From: Anaerolineaceae bacterium
GTDB taxonomy: Bacteria > Chloroflexota > Anaerolineae > Aggregatilineales > Phototrophicaceae
DNA: 47,626 bases
Direction: 5' to 3'
Assembly (NCBI GenBank): GCA_020634135.1
Contig: JACKCG010000013.1
Coordinates: 1-47,626 of the forward strand
The notes beneath the pieces are model-generated. The model saw nothing but the letters and a program-made list of their open reading frames with translations. It was not told where the DNA came from and searched no databases. The position numbers and the translations under genes are program-made. Within the stretch, counting starts at the first letter, position 1. Each line of letters begins with the position of its first letter. Below, in pieces: positions 22,429 to 31,121 of the stretch.

Positions 22429-25116
22429 ATGGCTCAAAACCTCTCTGTATATATTGCCTACGCCCGTCGAGATGGCGCTGAACTGGCACAGCGGGTAAAT
22501 TCCGGGCTTGAGTCAGAAGGGTTTCAGCCCTGGTTGGATCGCGAACGACTTGACCCCGGTGTCGAATGGCAGCAAACCATTCAGGATGCTATCAGAGACT
22601 CTCTGGCTGTTGTGTTCATTATTACCCCCGGCAGTCTCAAATCAGAGTTTATTCTTAAAGTGTACTTGGAAGCATTTGAGCGCTACAACAAGCAGGTCTT
22701 CCCAATTCTAGGTGGGGATGTCGTTGACTCAGATGTCCCTCCGATCATCCGAAAACGCCAATGGCTGGATTTCCGGCAGGAGTTTGACAAGCCGTTCTCC
22801 CAGTTGGTGGCAGCACTTCAAAAGATCGAGCCGGATGGTATTGTAAACACACCGATTCCACCCTTTGACCAGGTGGTAGGGGTGGAGACAGCCCACGCTG
22901 AGGCAAAAGGCTATGATGTCACAGCTAGGCAAACCGAACCAGGAGTAAAAGAAAACCAGACCATTGACGCCCCATTCATCGAATCGGCATCTGAAGTCTA
23001 CGAGCCTACCGTTTCCACCTCAGAAACGCATCCCGAAAGCCAGACCGTACAAGGTAAATCGGGAACTGTCGAAACAACAGGGGCGAATGGTATACCTGAA
23101 TCGACTCAGCAAGAAACCATTACAGGGACAGGAAGTGGCACACTAAACATAGGTGTAAAAGCAACGGGTACAGTAAGCCCATCTCCTTTACAACGCCTTG
23201 ACCCTCGAACGCTCATCCATGTGCTGACCGACGCGCCGACCACCGCTGACGTGCTGGGCTTCCGCGATTATGCTATCGTGCTGGCCGAGTTTATCCGCAG
23301 CCAGCAGCACAGGAAAGACGACCACGAACAGCCCAAAGAAAACGGAATCGCAAAGCCCGCCGACGGTATCCTCCCCAAGCCGCTGGTCATCGCCATAGAT
23401 GCCCCCTGGGGGACAGGCAAGACCAGCCTGATGTACATGCTGCAAGAAGAGCTAAAAAGCGGTGAAGGCGGGTTCATCCCGGTCTGGTTCAACGCCTGGA
23501 AATACGACCAGGAGGAATCTCTTTGGGCGGCGCTGGCGCTAAAAATACTGCGCGATGTACCCCAACACGGCGGCTTTTGGAGTCGTGTTCGGCTATGGTG
23601 GAGCAGCGTGGATGTGCCCAAGGCGACCCGAACGATTATACGTTGGGTCGTTTATGCGGTGATGGTCGGTGTGCTCGGATTCCTGGCATTGTGGTTTGCG
23701 TCATCGTGGGCGTTCAGCAGCCTGCAACCTGGCGATAAGGACATCCTCCCGATGTTGGGACTGTTAGAGGTGCTGGCGCAGGTATTTGTGCCGGTCTATG
23801 GCGGATCAGCCATTTCGATTCTCGGTGTCTTCGCTATGATCGCTGTCGGGGTGCAGGTGTACCGGCGTTTCTTCAAGTTCGATCTGAACATCGCGCAGTA
23901 TATCAAGCAGCCGAATTATGGTGAGCGAGTCGGCTTTCTGGGAGAGTTTGACGACGATTTTCGCCGGATTGTGAGAGCCGTCACCCAGAAAGGGAAGAAC
24001 CCGCTGGTGATCTTCATTGACGACCTAGACCGCTGCGAGCCACCCAGGTCCGTCGAAATCATCGAGGCGATCAATGTGCTGATCGATTCACAGTACTGTG
24101 TGTATATCATCGGTATGGACTCGCGGGGCGTGGCGGCCAGCATCGAGAACAAGTATGCCGAGCTGAAGGATTTTTACGAGTCGGAAAGCGACCCTGGCGG
24201 GCTAACGCTGGGGCAGCAGTTCTTAGAGAAGATTATCCAGATCAACTTTCGTATTCCCCCCGTCACAGAAGAAACGATTGCCGGGTTCATTGACCAGAAT
24301 CTGCGAAGCATCAATCCACCGTTGTTGGCTCAGGAACAGGACAATCTGCAACGCAGCCTGGAGCGTTCGGTTGCCGGGCTGGGCTATAATCCGCGCCGGG
24401 TCAAGCGGCTGATGACCGAATTACTGAATCGTCCCCGGAAACTACTCTCATCGTCTGGCGCGGTTCCAGGTAGTGAATCCGGCGTGCCGGAGCAAACAGA
24501 ACCGGGGCAAGCCGTGAAAACCGTTGCGCTATCCGACAGCGCGCCGGATGCGGAACTTGAACAGCGGCGACAGCGTGCGCGGGAGTTTCAGGATATGTCT
24601 TTTGAAGACCTGGAGGCAGTTCAGCAGGCGACATTTCACGCAGCGAGTGTGTTGGATTATAATCCGCGCAAGATCAAGCGGTTCCTGAACGAATTCAGGC
24701 TGCGGGCGGCCATCGCTGACCAACGTAACCTGTTGACACTGGGCGAGATTGATCTGAGCCGCCTGGGAAACTGGATCACAATTGGCACACGCTGGCCGGA
24801 TATAATCGGGATTCTGACCGAACACCCGACCTTCGCGGCGGAACTGCTGGATGCCCACACCTTGCGTGAAGAGTGGCGGGCACTACGAGCGCAACCCACA
24901 CCAGATGACAGCGCGATTAAGCAGAAAAACGCTGAATTGGGCCGTGCCCTGACGCAAGCAGATATTAAGCGGTTTATTGACGCGGCAGATTTAATCAATT
25001 TGCTGGGCGAAATGGGAGACGCGGCACGGGATACGGCACAGATCGTGATGTACCTGCATTTGCCCTATACGATACCTACAGGCGATTCAAATGTGGCAGA
25101 CTCTGCGCCTGGATAG
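22429..25116 (+). CDS. TIR domain fused to KAP-family P-loop NTPase
   Basis: An 895-aa protein. Residues 1 to about 135 form a bacterial TIR domain (VYIAYARRDG; BB-loop region PWLDRERLDPG; VVFIITPGSLKSEF). A polar, low-complexity linker spans about 135-250. From about 255 comes a KAP NTPase: Walker A at 325-333 (APWGTGKTS), two transmembrane segments (about 406-428 and 450-482) inserted before Walker B, and IFIDDLDR at 529-535. A helical region follows with two NPRK/NPRRVKR-type segments. In NADase TIRs a Glu follows SE-[WYF]-V-x-x; here the stretch reads SEFILKV, so that Glu is Val. KAP proteins include phage-excluding PifA. A frame open to 22297 would add a hydrophobic N-terminal helix. Confidence 0.9.
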   Translation: MAQNLSVYIAYARRDGAELAQRVNSGLESEGFQPWLDRERLDPGVEWQQTIQDAIRDSLAVVFIITPGSLKSEFILKVYLEAFERYNKQVFPILGGDVVDSDVPPIIRKRQWLDFRQEFDKPFSQLVAALQKIEPDGIVNTPIPPFDQVVGVETAHAEAKGYDVTARQTEPGVKENQTIDAPFIESASEVYEPTVSTSETHPESQTVQGKSGTVETTGANGIPESTQQETITGTGSGTLNIGVKATGTVSPSPLQRLDPRTLIHVLTDAPTTADVLGFRDYAIVLAEFIRSQQHRKDDHEQPKENGIAKPADGILPKPLVIAIDAPWGTGKTSLMYMLQEELKSGEGGFIPVWFNAWKYDQEESLWAALALKILRDVPQHGGFWSRVRLWWSSVDVPKATRTIIRWVVYAVMVGVLGFLALWFASSWAFSSLQPGDKDILPMLGLLEVLAQVFVPVYGGSAISILGVFAMIAVGVQVYRRFFKFDLNIAQYIKQPNYGERVGFLGEFDDDFRRIVRAVTQKGKNPLVIFIDDLDRCEPPRSVEIIEAINVLIDSQYCVYIIGMDSRGVAASIENKYAELKDFYESESDPGGLTLGQQFLEKIIQINFRIPPVTEETIAGFIDQNLRSINPPLLAQEQDNLQRSLERSVAGLGYNPRRVKRLMTELLNRPRKLLSSSGAVPGSESGVPEQTEPGQAVKTVALSDSAPDAELEQRRQRAREFQDMSFEDLEAVQQATFHAASVLDYNPRKIKRFLNEFRLRAAIADQRNLLTLGEIDLSRLGNWITIGTRWPDIIGILTEHPTFAAELLDAHTLREEWRALRAQPTPDDSAIKQKNAELGRALTQADIKRFIDAADLINLLGEMGDAARDTAQIVMYLHLPYTIPTGDSNVADSAPG

Positions 25117-25138
25117 ATAAACGAATGGAAAGACACAG

Positions 25139-26011
25139 ATGCCTGAACAGCCCCCGGTCAACACCCCGCGCTCAGAATTCAGCCTGTGGTCATCTCTTAA
25201 ACAGGTCTGGGCGGACTTCAACCAGCGGGATAGGGTACGGGCGGCAGCACTCTCGTATTACGCGCTGCTGTCGTTGTTTCCGGCGCTTGTACTCCTGCTC
25301 ACCGTTGCCAACATACTCTGGGGAGAAGCCGTTATGGAGGAGCAGGTGGCGCGGCTGGCACAGCGTTTCTTTCCGGGCGACGTGCCAGCGATGATTATCT
25401 CCGGCGTGGAAAATGCGTTGAATCAGGGGGCATCGCTCAATATCATCGCGCTGGCCGGGTTGCTCTGGGGAGCATCCTCGTTCTTTTCCAATTTGACCAC
25501 CGCGTTAGATATGATTTTCGACCCGACCCATTATGACCGCGCCATGTGGCGTAATCGCCTGATCGGGGCTGCGACGGTTATTATTCTGGCGCTGCTGCTG
25601 GTCGTCGCATTAATTCTAACCTCCAGTTTACGCCTGTTTAGCCAGAGCACATTAGAAACACCCAGCCTCATCATGCGACCGGTCTCGCTGCTGCTGCCGC
25701 TGCTGCTCTATACCTGCATTCTCACACTGTTGTTCCGCTATGTGCCACAGACGCAGGCGGGCTGGCGGGCCATCATCCCCGGCGCACTGTTTGGCAGTAT
25801 CGGATGGGAAGTCAGCCGAGTCTTGTTCGCATGGTATCTGGAAAACCTCGCTACCTACAGCGTGGTGTATGGTTCGTTAGGGGCGGTTATCGCCCTGCTA
25901 CTCTGGACGTTCCTCAGCATGGCTGTCCTGTTGTTGAGTGCGGAAATCAGCGCGGCGCTGCATCGTTGGCGCCAACAGCGCCCTACCCACCCAGGTAAGC
26001 CCAACGCATAA
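25139..26011 (+). CDS. YihY/RNase BN-like inner membrane protein
   Basis: A 290-aa protein with about six transmembrane helices and the typical YihY-family N-terminal half (RDRVRAAALSYYALLSLFPALVLL, then NIIALAGLLWGASSFFSNL). The family was once mislabelled ribonuclease BN; its real function is unknown. GGAAAG lies about 8 bases before the ATG. It starts 22 bases after the TIR-KAP stop on the same strand, so co-transcription is likely. Whether it works with the NTPase, whose two transmembrane helices also place it at the membrane, is an open question. Confidence 0.85.
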   Translation: MPEQPPVNTPRSEFSLWSSLKQVWADFNQRDRVRAAALSYYALLSLFPALVLLLTVANILWGEAVMEEQVARLAQRFFPGDVPAMIISGVENALNQGASLNIIALAGLLWGASSFFSNLTTALDMIFDPTHYDRAMWRNRLIGAATVIILALLLVVALILTSSLRLFSQSTLETPSLIMRPVSLLLPLLLYTCILTLLFRYVPQTQAGWRAIIPGALFGSIGWEVSRVLFAWYLENLATYSVVYGSLGAVIALLLWTFLSMAVLLLSAEISAALHRWRQQRPTHPGKPNA

Positions 26012-26211
26012 CGGCCTTACTTACGCTCAAACTGCCAGAACATTGAGCATTAACGCCTCTATCCAATCGAGCGTGCAGCCCACAAGTTTTCTACACCACT
26101 TACATAATGCCTTCATATCCTTGTCCTACAGTCTTGGTAATGACCGGAACAGTACGAAACAGCCGGTCAGAACGAACCGTCAAGCAAGTTGTAGTGACAA
26201 GGAGTAGTACC

Positions 26212-27504
26212 GTGAGTAGGAAACGTTCGTTGTTCTTCAGTGTCAGCGTGTTGGCGCTCATCAGCAGTGTCGCGATTGGCGCCAGTGTAGCCTATGCCCA
26301 GGGTGGCCCCGGTGGGGCAGCAGGACGCGGTGGTTACGGCCCGAATAATGGGGCGCAAGGTGCGCCTATGCAAGGCTATGGCCTGGGGGCCGGACAAGAC
26401 TTCGGCTATAACGCGGGTATCGGTATAAATCCAGCCACTGGTTTTACCAACCAGACGATGTTGGACTCCGTGGCCGCAGCCCTGAATAAGGACAGCGCCG
26501 AGATGTTCGCACTGCGGCAGTCTGGGATGACGTATGCCGACATCGCCGCCCAGCAGGGTGTTGACCTGGATACTTTGGTGAATATTCTGGCTGAGCAGCA
26601 TCAGGCTACTATTCAGGCACAGGTTGATGCCGGGCAGCTCAGTATGCTTCAGGCCGAGTGGATGCAGGTTGAAATGCGAGAGAACATTCGTGCTCGCCTG
26701 ACTGACCTGTGGGAAAACGGCCCGGCACAGGGGCAGTACACCAGCTTTTATGGTGTGAATGTCCTCAATCAGGCGGGTATGGGTATGGGTCTCGCCCCAG
26801 ACGAGGTGATTGTTGGTTTGCAGAACGGCCAAAGCCTGGCCGTCATGGCGAATGCTCGTAATCGTGATCCACAGATAGATATTATCCAGCCGCTGCTTGG
26901 ACAGGAAACCCTGCGCCTGCAAGCTGATGTGGCCGCTGGCCTCATGACCCAAGCCCAGATGGATGACTCTTTGGCTCAGTACCGCCAGGACCTGGAATGG
27001 CGTGTAAGCAGTGTGCCGCCGTCAAATTTCGGGTCCGGCTACTATGGTCAGACTGGCTCAATCACGGTAGTACCTGGTGTGGGCCTGCCTCCTGCGGTTC
27101 CCGGTGATCTGCCTACCGATGTGGTGAACGCCATGACTGAGGGCATCCTGGACGAGTACCATGCTTACGCGGTGTATCAGGCGGTGATTGACCAGTTTGG
27201 CGCAGTCGCCCCTTTCACCCGTATCCAGGCTGCGGAGGCCCAACACATTGCCGCTTGGGAGGTGATCTTTAACCGTTATGGTATCACTATCCCAGAAGTG
27301 CCCGTGCTTGACCCGGTGCCACAGTTTGACACTCTGGCGGCTGCGTGCCAGATCGCAGCCGATGCGGAAATCGCTAACTTCAGCCTGTATGACCGTAATG
27401 CGGCCATCCTGGCCGACTATCCCGACATGGTGCAGGTTGTTACCACGCTACGGAACGCTTCGGAATACAACCATCTGCCCGCTTTCCAGGCCTGTGCTGG
27501 ATAG
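26212..27504 (+). CDS. Secreted DUF2202 ferritin-like protein
   Basis: A 430-aa exported protein. A signal peptide covers residues 1-29 (basic start, hydrophobic core, AYA cleavage region). A Gly/Gln/Asn-rich stretch follows to about 70, and then helical segments with two similar units (LRQSGMTYADIAAQQGVDL and LQNGQSLAVMANARNRDP). The C-terminal domain, from about 300, matches DUF2202: DEYHAYAVYQAVIDQFG and AEAQHIAAW supply the Glu/His residues of a ferritin-like four-helix bundle. I chose the GTG at 26212, because AAGGAG lies 7 bases upstream and it gives a proper signal peptide. Metal or redox role outside the cell is inferred. A terminator follows. Confidence 0.85.
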   Translation: MSRKRSLFFSVSVLALISSVAIGASVAYAQGGPGGAAGRGGYGPNNGAQGAPMQGYGLGAGQDFGYNAGIGINPATGFTNQTMLDSVAAALNKDSAEMFALRQSGMTYADIAAQQGVDLDTLVNILAEQHQATIQAQVDAGQLSMLQAEWMQVEMRENIRARLTDLWENGPAQGQYTSFYGVNVLNQAGMGMGLAPDEVIVGLQNGQSLAVMANARNRDPQIDIIQPLLGQETLRLQADVAAGLMTQAQMDDSLAQYRQDLEWRVSSVPPSNFGSGYYGQTGSITVVPGVGLPPAVPGDLPTDVVNAMTEGILDEYHAYAVYQAVIDQFGAVAPFTRIQAAEAQHIAAWEVIFNRYGITIPEVPVLDPVPQFDTLAAACQIAADAEIANFSLYDRNAAILADYPDMVQVVTTLRNASEYNHLPAFQACAG

Positions 27505-27572
27505 TCGGGGCACTTCCTAACGGTGGTACTTACCTGCTCTGGTCGTACCACCCAATAATCCCATCGCAATAC

Positions 27573-27602
27573 AGAAAGGTCAGTCTCTCCACTGGCCTTT
27601 CT
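27573..27602 (+). terminator. Intrinsic terminator after DUF2202 gene
   Basis: AGAAAGG-T-CAGT (27573 onward) pairs with ACTG-G-CCTTTCT (27591-27602) around the loop CTCTCC and is followed by GGTTTT. It lies between the DUF2202 stop and the convergent HIT gene. Confidence 0.7.
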
Positions 27603-27621
27603 GGTTTTCGCAAGATGCAAC

Positions 27622-27969
27622 CTACTCCCGGCGGAGCATCGGCCCCAGCTTGCGTCCACCGACGAGGTGCATGTGCAGGTGGTAGACTTCCTGCCCGGCG
27701 TCGTCGCCGCAGTTCACCAGCAGCCGGTAGCCACTCCTGGCGATGCCCTGCTCATCCGCAACAATCTTGGCGACCAGGAACATGTGGCCGAGCATATGCT
27801 CATCGTCCGGCACCACGTCGTTAACCGTCGGAATCTCCTTGTTGGGGACAATCAGGATATGCACCGGCGCGATGGGGCTGATGTCCTTGAACGCCGTCAC
27901 CAGGTCATCCTGGTAAACAATATCCGCCGGAATCTCCTTGGCGATAATCTTTCCAAAAATCGTGGTCAT
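27622..27969 (-). CDS. HIT-family nucleotide hydrolase (HinT-like)
   Basis: A 115-aa cytosolic protein ending in the histidine triad HLHMHLVGG (residues 97-101), with the catalytic His in the middle of the loop. HinT-type enzymes hydrolyse nucleoside phosphoramidates and aminoacyl-adenylates. The N-terminal TIFGKIIAKEIPADIVYQDD segment is typical of the family and the length is normal. It is the last gene of a minus-strand run after fabG and the crotonase, 15 bases from the latter. Confidence 0.95.
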   Translation of the reverse strand: MTTIFGKIIAKEIPADIVYQDDLVTAFKDISPIAPVHILIVPNKEIPTVNDVVPDDEHMLGHMFLVAKIVADEQGIARSGYRLLVNCGDDAGQEVYHLHMHLVGGRKLGPMLRRE

Positions 27970-27984
27970 AATACACTACACCTT

Positions 27985-28779
27985 CTATTCACCTTTAAAC
28001 ACCGGGGGGCGTTTTTCCAGGAAAGCCGTCACCCCTTCAATGAAATCTTTTGTCTGGAAGGCGACCGTCTGCAACTGCGCCTCGTATTCCAGCGTCTCCG
28101 CTAATGAACGTTCAACAGCGCGGTACATGGCACGTTTGGTCAGGCCGATAGCCTTGGTTGGCATCTGCGCCAGGCGTGCAGCCCATGCCCGTGTTTCTTC
28201 CGCCAGCGCCTCGTGCGGCACAACCCGGTTGACAATCCCCAGCCCCAGCGCGGACTCGGCGCTCATCCGGTTCTTGCCATCCGCAAACAGCGTGAGTTCC
28301 ATCGCCTTGCCCAGGCCAACAAACTGGGGCAGCAGCCAGTTCGACCCGGCATCGGGGATGATGCCGATATTTACAAAGGCCGCGAACACGAAACTGGCCT
28401 TATCCGAAGCGATCCGCAAATCACACGCCAGCGCCAGGCTGACACTCGCCCCGGCAGCCACACCGTTCACCGCGCACAGCACTGGCTTTTCCAGTGAACG
28501 AATCTGCATCACCAGCACATTCAGCCCGTTACGCAGCAGGTCACCCACCGGCACGAGCGCGTCCAGGCCGTTTTCGCTCAGGTCAGCGCCAGTGCTGAAG
28601 CCCTTGCCCGCACCGGTCAGCACCACCGCCCGCACCGATGCATCGCGTTCGATCTGGCGCAAGGCGTGCTTGAGTTCCTCCAGCATCTTCATGCTGAGAG
28701 CGTTATACGAATCGGGGCGGTTGAGCGTGATTGTAGCGACACCTTCATGAACGTCATAAAGCAGGGTTTCGTAAGCCAT
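27985..28779 (-). CDS. Enoyl-CoA hydratase/isomerase (PaaG-like)
   Basis: A 264-aa crotonase-superfamily enzyme. The oxyanion-hole segments are visible (NALSMKMLEEL, CAVNGVAAGASVSLALACDLR). The catalytic stretch reads IGIIPDAGSNWLLPQFVG: Asp after Pro, as in PaaG-type isomerases, in place of the PGAG of classical hydratases. This suggests epoxide/double-bond isomerisation over simple hydration. The ATG at 28779 follows an AGAGGGAAAA ribosome binding site; a longer frame into fabG is spurious. It starts 8 bases after fabG, so both are in one operon, a lipid- or aromatic-CoA context. Confidence 0.9.
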   Translation of the reverse strand: MAYETLLYDVHEGVATITLNRPDSYNALSMKMLEELKHALRQIERDASVRAVVLTGAGKGFSTGADLSENGLDALVPVGDLLRNGLNVLVMQIRSLEKPVLCAVNGVAAGASVSLALACDLRIASDKASFVFAAFVNIGIIPDAGSNWLLPQFVGLGKAMELTLFADGKNRMSAESALGLGIVNRVVPHEALAEETRAWAARLAQMPTKAIGLTKRAMYRAVERSLAETLEYEAQLQTVAFQTKDFIEGVTAFLEKRPPVFKGE

Positions 28780-28787
28780 TTTTCCCT

Positions 28788-29534
28788 CTACATCACCATA
28801 CCGCCGTCTACATTGAGGACCTGCCCGGTGATACAGGCCGCTTCGTCGGAAGCCAGGAATGCCACTGCATAGCCTACCTCCTCGATGGTCGCCCAACGAC
28901 CCAGCGGGATCATAGGGATCAACTGCTTCACCATGTCTTCCGGTAAATCCTTTGTCAGGTCGGTCAGTACGAACCCCGGCGCGACCGCGTTCACCGTGAT
29001 GCTGCGCGACCCGACCTCGCGGGCCAATGACTTCGTCAGCCCGATAATCCCGGCCTTGCTGGCGCTGTAGTTAGTCTGCCCGGCCTGCCCGCTGACACCG
29101 CTGATGCTGGTGATGTTGATGATACGCCCGTAACGCTTGCGCATCATACCGCGCACCGCCGCTTTAGAACATAACCACGCGCTGCGCAGGTTGGTGTTCA
29201 GCACGGAATCAAAGTCCTCCGCTTTCATCATCATAATCACATTGTCGCGGGTCGTTCCGGCATTGTTCACCAGGATATCCAGCTTGCCATAGGCGTCCGT
29301 CGCCGCCTTGATGAGCGCGTTCGCCCCTTCTTCGGTGCTGACATCGGCCTGGAACGCCAGCGCCGTCCCACCTGCCGCCGTAATCGTCTCGACCACTTCA
29401 TTGGCTGCATCCGGGCTGCTGTTATAGTTAATGACGACTGTCGCGCCGCGTTTCGCCAGTTCCAGGGCGATACCGCGCCCAATCCCCCGGCTGGCTCCAG
29501 TGACGACAGCGATTCGATCCTGCAAAACTGACAT
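28788..29534 (-). CDS. fabG: 3-oxoacyl-ACP reductase (FabG, SDR family)
   Basis: A 248-aa NADPH-dependent short-chain dehydrogenase. The motifs are TGASRGIG (cofactor), NNAGTTRDNV, and the catalytic Ser-Tyr-Lys in ITSISG and YSASKAG; the C-terminus ends GQVLNVDGGMVM. The N-terminus TRDNVIMMM segment is typical of FabG, so 3-ketoacyl reduction in fatty acid or acetoacetyl-CoA metabolism is likely. The ATG at 29534 has GAGGG 8 bases upstream; a GTG at 29549 is in frame. First gene of the fabG, crotonase, HIT operon. Confidence 0.9.
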   Translation of the reverse strand: MSVLQDRIAVVTGASRGIGRGIALELAKRGATVVINYNSSPDAANEVVETITAAGGTALAFQADVSTEEGANALIKAATDAYGKLDILVNNAGTTRDNVIMMMKAEDFDSVLNTNLRSAWLCSKAAVRGMMRKRYGRIINITSISGVSGQAGQTNYSASKAGIIGLTKSLAREVGSRSITVNAVAPGFVLTDLTKDLPEDMVKQLIPMIPLGRWATIEEVGYAVAFLASDEAACITGQVLNVDGGMVM

Positions 29535-29701
29535 TGTATTGTCCCTCACTCATTATCGGTCGGTGTATAAACCACAACTATACCGCACTCCCCCGGCTAA
29601 ACTCAAACCGGATTTCGACCCTGACCGGATTGCGTTTTCCACATATTGTCCGGCGCAGCATTCAGCTACAATAAGGTACATATAAGATAAGGAAACAACC
29701 G

Positions 29702-30025
29702 ATGAAAGACCTGCCCGAATTCAAACATCGCAGCCGGGAAACTGTGCTGACGTTCATCAGCGCCATGCTTACCAACGAGCGTATCTCGAAACAGACCCAC
29801 CTGAAAGCCCTCAACAGCTACCCGGACGGCCACTACCGTGCCATATTCGATCCGGCCTACTTCGCGCTGCCGCCTGACCAGACCCAGCCCTCGAAATCCC
29901 AGTGGAACACGCTCAAGAAGCGGCTCAAGCGCCACGAACCAACCATCTTCATCTTTAAGGAACACGGCGAAATTGAACAGGAAGGCCGCTGCTTTTACGT
30001 GGACTTCGGTTTCTTCGCGCATTAA
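29702..30025 (+). CDS. Hypothetical protein, 107 aa
   Basis: A 107-aa basic soluble protein with AAGGAA 8 bases before the ATG. No family recognised and no membrane segment. A TACAAT -10-like hexamer lies about 35 bases upstream. The size, Shine-Dalgarno and coding-like composition support a real gene. It is divergent from fabG. Confidence 0.65.
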   Translation: MKDLPEFKHRSRETVLTFISAMLTNERISKQTHLKALNSYPDGHYRAIFDPAYFALPPDQTQPSKSQWNTLKKRLKRHEPTIFIFKEHGEIEQEGRCFYVDFGFFAH

Positions 30026-30116
30026 GCATCTACCATAAAGACTCTGTCTGAATCGCCCTTGCCAGCAGCGCACTCTATCGCTACTATTGAGACAATGTTT
30101 CAATTAAGGTGCTCCT

Positions 30117-30989
30117 ATGGACATTCTACAGCAGGTCTTTCTTGACCCTCTCCAATTTTCGTTTATGCAGCGGGCGCTGCTGGCGGCATTAGTGATCGGC
30201 GCAGTCAGCGGTGTGATGGGCGCTTATGTCGTCACACGGGGTATGGCTTTTCTAGGAGATGCCCTGGCTCACAGTGTATTGCCGGGCGTCGCGGCGGTCT
30301 TCTTGAGCGGCGGCAGCGGGCAGTCACTCCTCTTTGGCGGGCTGGCAGCCGGCGTGCTTTCGGCACTGGGCATCGGCTTCCTGACACGCGGGCGGCGGCT
30401 GGCGGAAGATACCGCCATCGGCATCGTCTTTGCCGGGACGCTGGCTTTAGGGATCGGCCTCATCTCCAGGGCGCAGAACTACGCCCTCGATCTGACTCAT
30501 ATTCTGATCGGCAACATCCTGTCCGTCAGCCAGGATGACCTGATGCTGATGGCACTCATCGGCGGGTTGGTGCTGCTGGTCGTGCTGATCTTCTATAAAG
30601 AGTTCCTGGTTATTTCGTTCGACTCCACGCTGGCACAAACCCTGCAACTGCCCAATGAAGGGCTGCGGTTGCTCTTACTCACGCTGCTGGCCGTGACCAT
30701 CGTGATCGGTGTACAGATCGTAGGGATTGCGATGGTAGCCGCGCTCCTGGTAACACCGGCGGCAGCGGCGCGGTTATTCACCAACCGGATGCACCACATG
30801 ATGCTGGTCGGTGCGCTTATTGGCGCGGGCAGCGGAGTCGTGGGGATTTATCTGGCATGGCACTGGCAGATGGCCGCCAGCGCGACGATTGTGCTGACCA
30901 TGACGGTGGTTTTTCTGCTGGCCTTCTTTCTGTCGCCGGGCAAAGGCTATCTGTGGTCGGTGCTGGGGCGCAGCGCCCAACGTGCCTGA
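30117..30989 (+). CDS. ABC-3 family metal transporter permease, without ATPase nearby
   Basis: A 290-aa membrane subunit of the zinc/manganese (ZnuB/TroC/MntB) ABC importer family with about eight helices. Typical segments are GAYVVTRGMAFLGDALAHSVLPGVA near the N-terminus and VIGVQIVGIAMVAALLVTPAAAA in the second half. AAGGTG precedes the ATG by 5 bases. Family members are normally encoded next to an ATPase and a solute-binding lipoprotein; neither is within several kilobases here. It may use subunits encoded elsewhere. Confidence 0.92.
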   Translation: MDILQQVFLDPLQFSFMQRALLAALVIGAVSGVMGAYVVTRGMAFLGDALAHSVLPGVAAVFLSGGSGQSLLFGGLAAGVLSALGIGFLTRGRRLAEDTAIGIVFAGTLALGIGLISRAQNYALDLTHILIGNILSVSQDDLMLMALIGGLVLLVVLIFYKEFLVISFDSTLAQTLQLPNEGLRLLLLTLLAVTIVIGVQIVGIAMVAALLVTPAAAARLFTNRMHHMMLVGALIGAGSGVVGIYLAWHWQMAASATIVLTMTVVFLLAFFLSPGKGYLWSVLGRSAQRA

Positions 30990-31068
30990 TAAAGGTTATA
31001 CCATCGCCCTGATATTCATCACGATTTCCGGTATTCTGTCTGTTTTCAGAGACGTGCTGCTTGTGGCG

Positions 31069-31077
31069 TGTTATACT
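31069..31077 (+). promoter_or_regulatory. Extended -10 element before ferredoxin-NADP reductase
   Basis: TG-T-TATACT lies 45 bases before the start codon. The same TGnTATACT pattern precedes the histidine kinase and Uma2 genes. Confidence 0.45.
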
Positions 31078-31121
31078 TCGATACAATTCATCGCACGAAA
31101 AGTTCACTAAGAGAGTAAGCC

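Noticed and set aside
28779..28896. N-terminal extension of the crotonase gene
   Set aside because: It overlaps the end of fabG in another frame and has no family similarity; the ribosome binding site supports the ATG at 28779.
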